Source: Acidimicrobiaceae bacterium
GTDB taxonomy: Bacteria; Actinomycetota; Acidimicrobiia; Acidimicrobiales; RAAP-2
DNA length: 5,838 nt
Assembly (NCBI GenBank): GCA_003133075.1
Contig: PKZN01000130.1
Location: 28,991-34,828 of the forward strand
Direction of reading: 5' to 3'
In this document: one piece after another, positions 4,057 through 5,838 of the stretch
Layout of the letters: the number at the start of each line of letters is the position of its first letter
Numbering within the stretch: the stretch's first letter is position 1
The notes under the pieces: generated by a model
Databases searched by the model: none
Told to the model about the DNA's origin: nothing
Seen by the model: the letters and a program-made list of their open reading frames with translations, nothing else
Made by a program: the position numbers and the translations under genes

Positions 4057-5682
4057 ATGGATAGCAGCACTTCGACCATTATCCTCAGCGGCGACGTGCC
4101 TCGCTCCACGCTCTCCCAGATGTCCGCACGCGGGGCCGTAGTACGACTGGCTACGGGCGTCTACACGACCGACACGTCGAGCGCGCCCGAACGAGTGGTG
4201 AGGCGAGAGTGGCGGACCATCGCGGGGCGTCTCTTTCCTGACGCCACGATTTCGGATCGTTCCGCCCAAACAGCCGGACCGGTGGAAGGAACGCTGTACT
4301 TGGTCTACCCGCACAACGACCGCACGCTTATCTTGCCCGGACTCACGGTGTCCCTGCGCCGCGGCGCTGCCCCCCAGCCAGGCGACATCCCCCTGCCCGG
4401 CGGCCTGCACCAGGCTTCGCTCGCCCGGGCCCTCGCCGAGAACGCCATCCCCTCCAGGGCGCGCCGCGGTGCGCTCTCGCGTCGGCTCACCCGCCACGAA
4501 CTCGGTGAGTGGGTCGAGCGCGCTGCGCGATTTGGCGGTGCCGACGAGCTCGGTCAGGTGCGCTACCAAGTGCGCACACTGGCACCACTGCTCGGGGTCA
4601 GCGCCGAGGACGCCACGGACCTTGACAACCTGATCGGCGCCGCGCTGGGGACGAGGCCAGTGTCGGGTCTCCCTCGGTCACTTCGACAACGTGCGCTCGG
4701 CATTCCCTACGACGCCGAACGAATCGAACGATGCGACGTCCTGGTCGCCGCACTGCAATCAGCCGCCCCCCAGAACCATCCCGCCGCTCCGCTCGAGCCC
4801 AGCATCCTCCCCTTCTACGAGGCGTACTTCTCCAACTACATCGAGGGCACGGAGTTCACCGTCGAGGAGGCTGAAGATATCGTCTACCGGGGAATCGAAC
4901 CCGCCGGACGACCTCAAGACGCCCACGATGTGCTCGCCACCTTCTGGCTCGTGAGTGATCTCGCTGAGATGAGACGACTCGCGGATGGTCCCAACGAGTT
5001 CCTCGAACTTCTCCAGGAGCGCCACGCCCGAATCATGGAGGCACGCCCCGACAGGCGCCCCGGAATCTTCAAGGAGCGTGCCAACCAAGCCGGGTCAACC
5101 GTGTTCGTGGACCCCGACTTGGTTCGCGGAACCCTCATCGAGGGATTCAGCCGTCTCGACGACCTCGACAGCGCATGGGAGCGGTCGGTCTACGTGAAGT
5201 TCCTCGTGGCCGCGGTGCATCCTTTCGACGACGGCAACGGACGCTTATCTCGAATCATGATGAATGCCGAATTGGATGCCGGTGGACAGTCCCGAACGAT
5301 CATTCCCACAGTCTTTCGCGATGACTACATCGGTGCCTTACGTCGTCTGGATCGTGCCAACGATCCCTCGGTGTTGATTGACGCCCTCCGGTTCGCGAAC
5401 GACTGGACTGCTCGGATCGACTTCACCAATACCTCGACCGTCCGCGCACAGTTAGAGGCGACTAACGCATTCGCTGAAGAGGGCGGCACTGAGCGTCTCC
5501 TGCTGTCACCCTTCCGTCACTTTGTCGCAGCAGAAGAAGAACCGCTACGCAACAAAGTTCAGCAATTCGAAGAGAGCGACAACCCTAATATTCAGACACG
5601 AATCGCCGAGCAGCGCGCCATGTTCGATTCATCCATGAACTTCGACACTTCAGAGAACTACCCACCAACCCTTGAGTTATAA
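4057..5682 (+). CDS. AbiEi-like/Fic domain fusion protein (putative AMP-transferase toxin)
   Basis: This 541-aa soluble protein has two regions. Residues 1 to about 215 resemble the AbiEi-type antitoxin/regulator fold. There is a winged-HTH end with LSQMSARGAVVRLATGVYT (19-37), then RLFPDATISDRSA, a TLYLVYP...LPGLTVSLRRG strand region and ASLARALAENA. Residues about 235-460 form a Fic domain. The inhibitory motif SNYIEG (S259-G264) precedes the active site HPFDDGNGR (388-396, catalytic H388), and the PGIFKERANQAG...FVDPDLV region is the flap. Fic enzymes usually transfer AMP from ATP to protein hydroxyls, and the SxxxE[G/N] helix holds them inactive (class II arrangement). The N-terminal part may bind DNA and autoregulate, which is inference. 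It is far longer than a bare Fic protein. The tail after about 485 is acidic, codon-poor in GC and unrecognised. It sits between a cut ABC gene and IS-like repeats, so acquisition by transfer is likely. Confidence 0.85.
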   Translation: MDSSTSTIILSGDVPRSTLSQMSARGAVVRLATGVYTTDTSSAPERVVRREWRTIAGRLFPDATISDRSAQTAGPVEGTLYLVYPHNDRTLILPGLTVSLRRGAAPQPGDIPLPGGLHQASLARALAENAIPSRARRGALSRRLTRHELGEWVERAARFGGADELGQVRYQVRTLAPLLGVSAEDATDLDNLIGAALGTRPVSGLPRSLRQRALGIPYDAERIERCDVLVAALQSAAPQNHPAAPLEPSILPFYEAYFSNYIEGTEFTVEEAEDIVYRGIEPAGRPQDAHDVLATFWLVSDLAEMRRLADGPNEFLELLQERHARIMEARPDRRPGIFKERANQAGSTVFVDPDLVRGTLIEGFSRLDDLDSAWERSVYVKFLVAAVHPFDDGNGRLSRIMMNAELDAGGQSRTIIPTVFRDDYIGALRRLDRANDPSVLIDALRFANDWTARIDFTNTSTVRAQLEATNAFAEEGGTERLLLSPFRHFVAAEEEPLRNKVQQFEESDNPNIQTRIAEQRAMFDSSMNFDTSENYPPTLEL

Positions 5683-5838
5683 CCCGCATTTCCCACACAT
5701 TTCATCCCACAGACCATTCCGACGCCACCGGACGAATCCGACACCACCGGACAAGTTATCTTTGAAGTCCGGATGATTCCGACCCCACCGGACCAATCCG
5801 ACCTTATGCATACCTCTTTTAATCCCAAGGTGCCGGGA
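5683..5838. other. Noncoding tail after the Fic gene
   Basis: No credible coding frame is seen here. It holds an AT-richer stretch right after the Fic stop, the 18-bp repeat block, and an 8-bp palindrome TATGCATA at 5805-5812 just beyond the last repeat. No clear hairpin plus T-run terminator for the Fic gene was found. The region probably belongs to a mobile element end. Confidence 0.4.
5716..5803. repeat. Multi-copy 18-bp repeats, possible IS21-type element end
   Basis: Three near-identical 18-bp units of the form A(T/A)TCCGACnCCACCGGAC lie at 5716-5733, 5735-5752 and 5776-5793, with a partial fourth (AATCCGACC) at 5795-5803. They come as two pairs, each with a 19-base step, offset by 60 bases. 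An inverted GTCCGG core lies between the pairs at 5767-5772. Such short repeated blocks are typical of the ends of IS21-family elements, where the IstA transposase binds. The istAB genes would lie past the right edge. No exact IS boundary or target duplication can be fixed. Iteron-like protein sites are the alternative. Confidence 0.5.

Noticed and set aside
4006..4569. 187-codon minus-strand frame over the start of the Fic gene
   Set aside because: It is antisense to a well-supported gene, has no ribosome binding site of note and an Arg/Gly-rich composition without recognisable motifs.
3980..5700. Target-site duplication around the Fic insert (GCATT near 3983 and 5687)
   Set aside because: The shared stretch is only about 5 bases plus loose similarity, and its position relative to the presumed junctions is not convincing. 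It is easily chance.

Overview
The window looks like a high-GC Actinomycetota chromosome or genomic island. The signs are GC-rich third codon positions, GTG/TTG starts, ATGA/GTGA stop-start overlaps, and proteins of types familiar from actinobacteria: a PLDc_N mini membrane protein, an ArsR-like wHTH regulator, a DUF3887-alpha/beta hydrolase and a drug-type ABC ATPase. No rRNA, tRNA or CRISPR array was seen. Genus cannot be read from the sequence.

Layout. (1) From the left edge to 846 (+) lies a class I SAM-dependent methyltransferase whose true start is uncertain. (2) From about 921 to 1667 (-) lies a small convergent operon. It holds a conserved 116-aa hypothetical protein, an ATGA-coupled 68-aa two-helix PLDc_N membrane protein, a perfect palindrome just beyond it, and possibly a 26-aa micro-ORF. 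(3) From 1668 to 1743 is a divergent, AT-rich promoter region with a perfect 7+7 bp inverted repeat. This is a candidate operator for the regulator that follows. (4) From 1744 to about 4009 (+) is a tightly packed operon: wHTH regulator, DUF3887-alpha/beta hydrolase, ABC ATPase, all joined by 4-base GTGA overlaps. Two of its three genes are damaged. The hydrolase carries one in-frame TGA at codon 113, and the ABC gene loses family homology after about residue 111, before its signature motif and Walker B. (5) From 4057 to 5682 (+) is a 541-aa fusion of an AbiEi-antitoxin-like N-terminal region and a Fic domain with an intact HPFDDGNGR active-site motif and an SxxxEG inhibitory motif. It has its own AT-rich leader and a good ribosome binding site. 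(6) From 5683 to 5838 is noncoding sequence with repeated copies of an 18-bp unit, resembling the multi-repeat end of an IS21-type insertion sequence that would continue past the window.

Reading it together: the regulator operon probably once responded to a small molecule through a hydrolase and an ABC exporter. It now appears eroded. The ABC gene is cut exactly where an accessory Fic gene and IS-like repeats begin, which suggests insertion or rearrangement. The AbiEi-Fic protein is the most system-like item: a toxin-type AMP-transferase fold, its inhibitory motif and an antitoxin-like DNA-binding region in one chain. The architecture may already exist in databases, and novelty cannot be judged from sequence alone.
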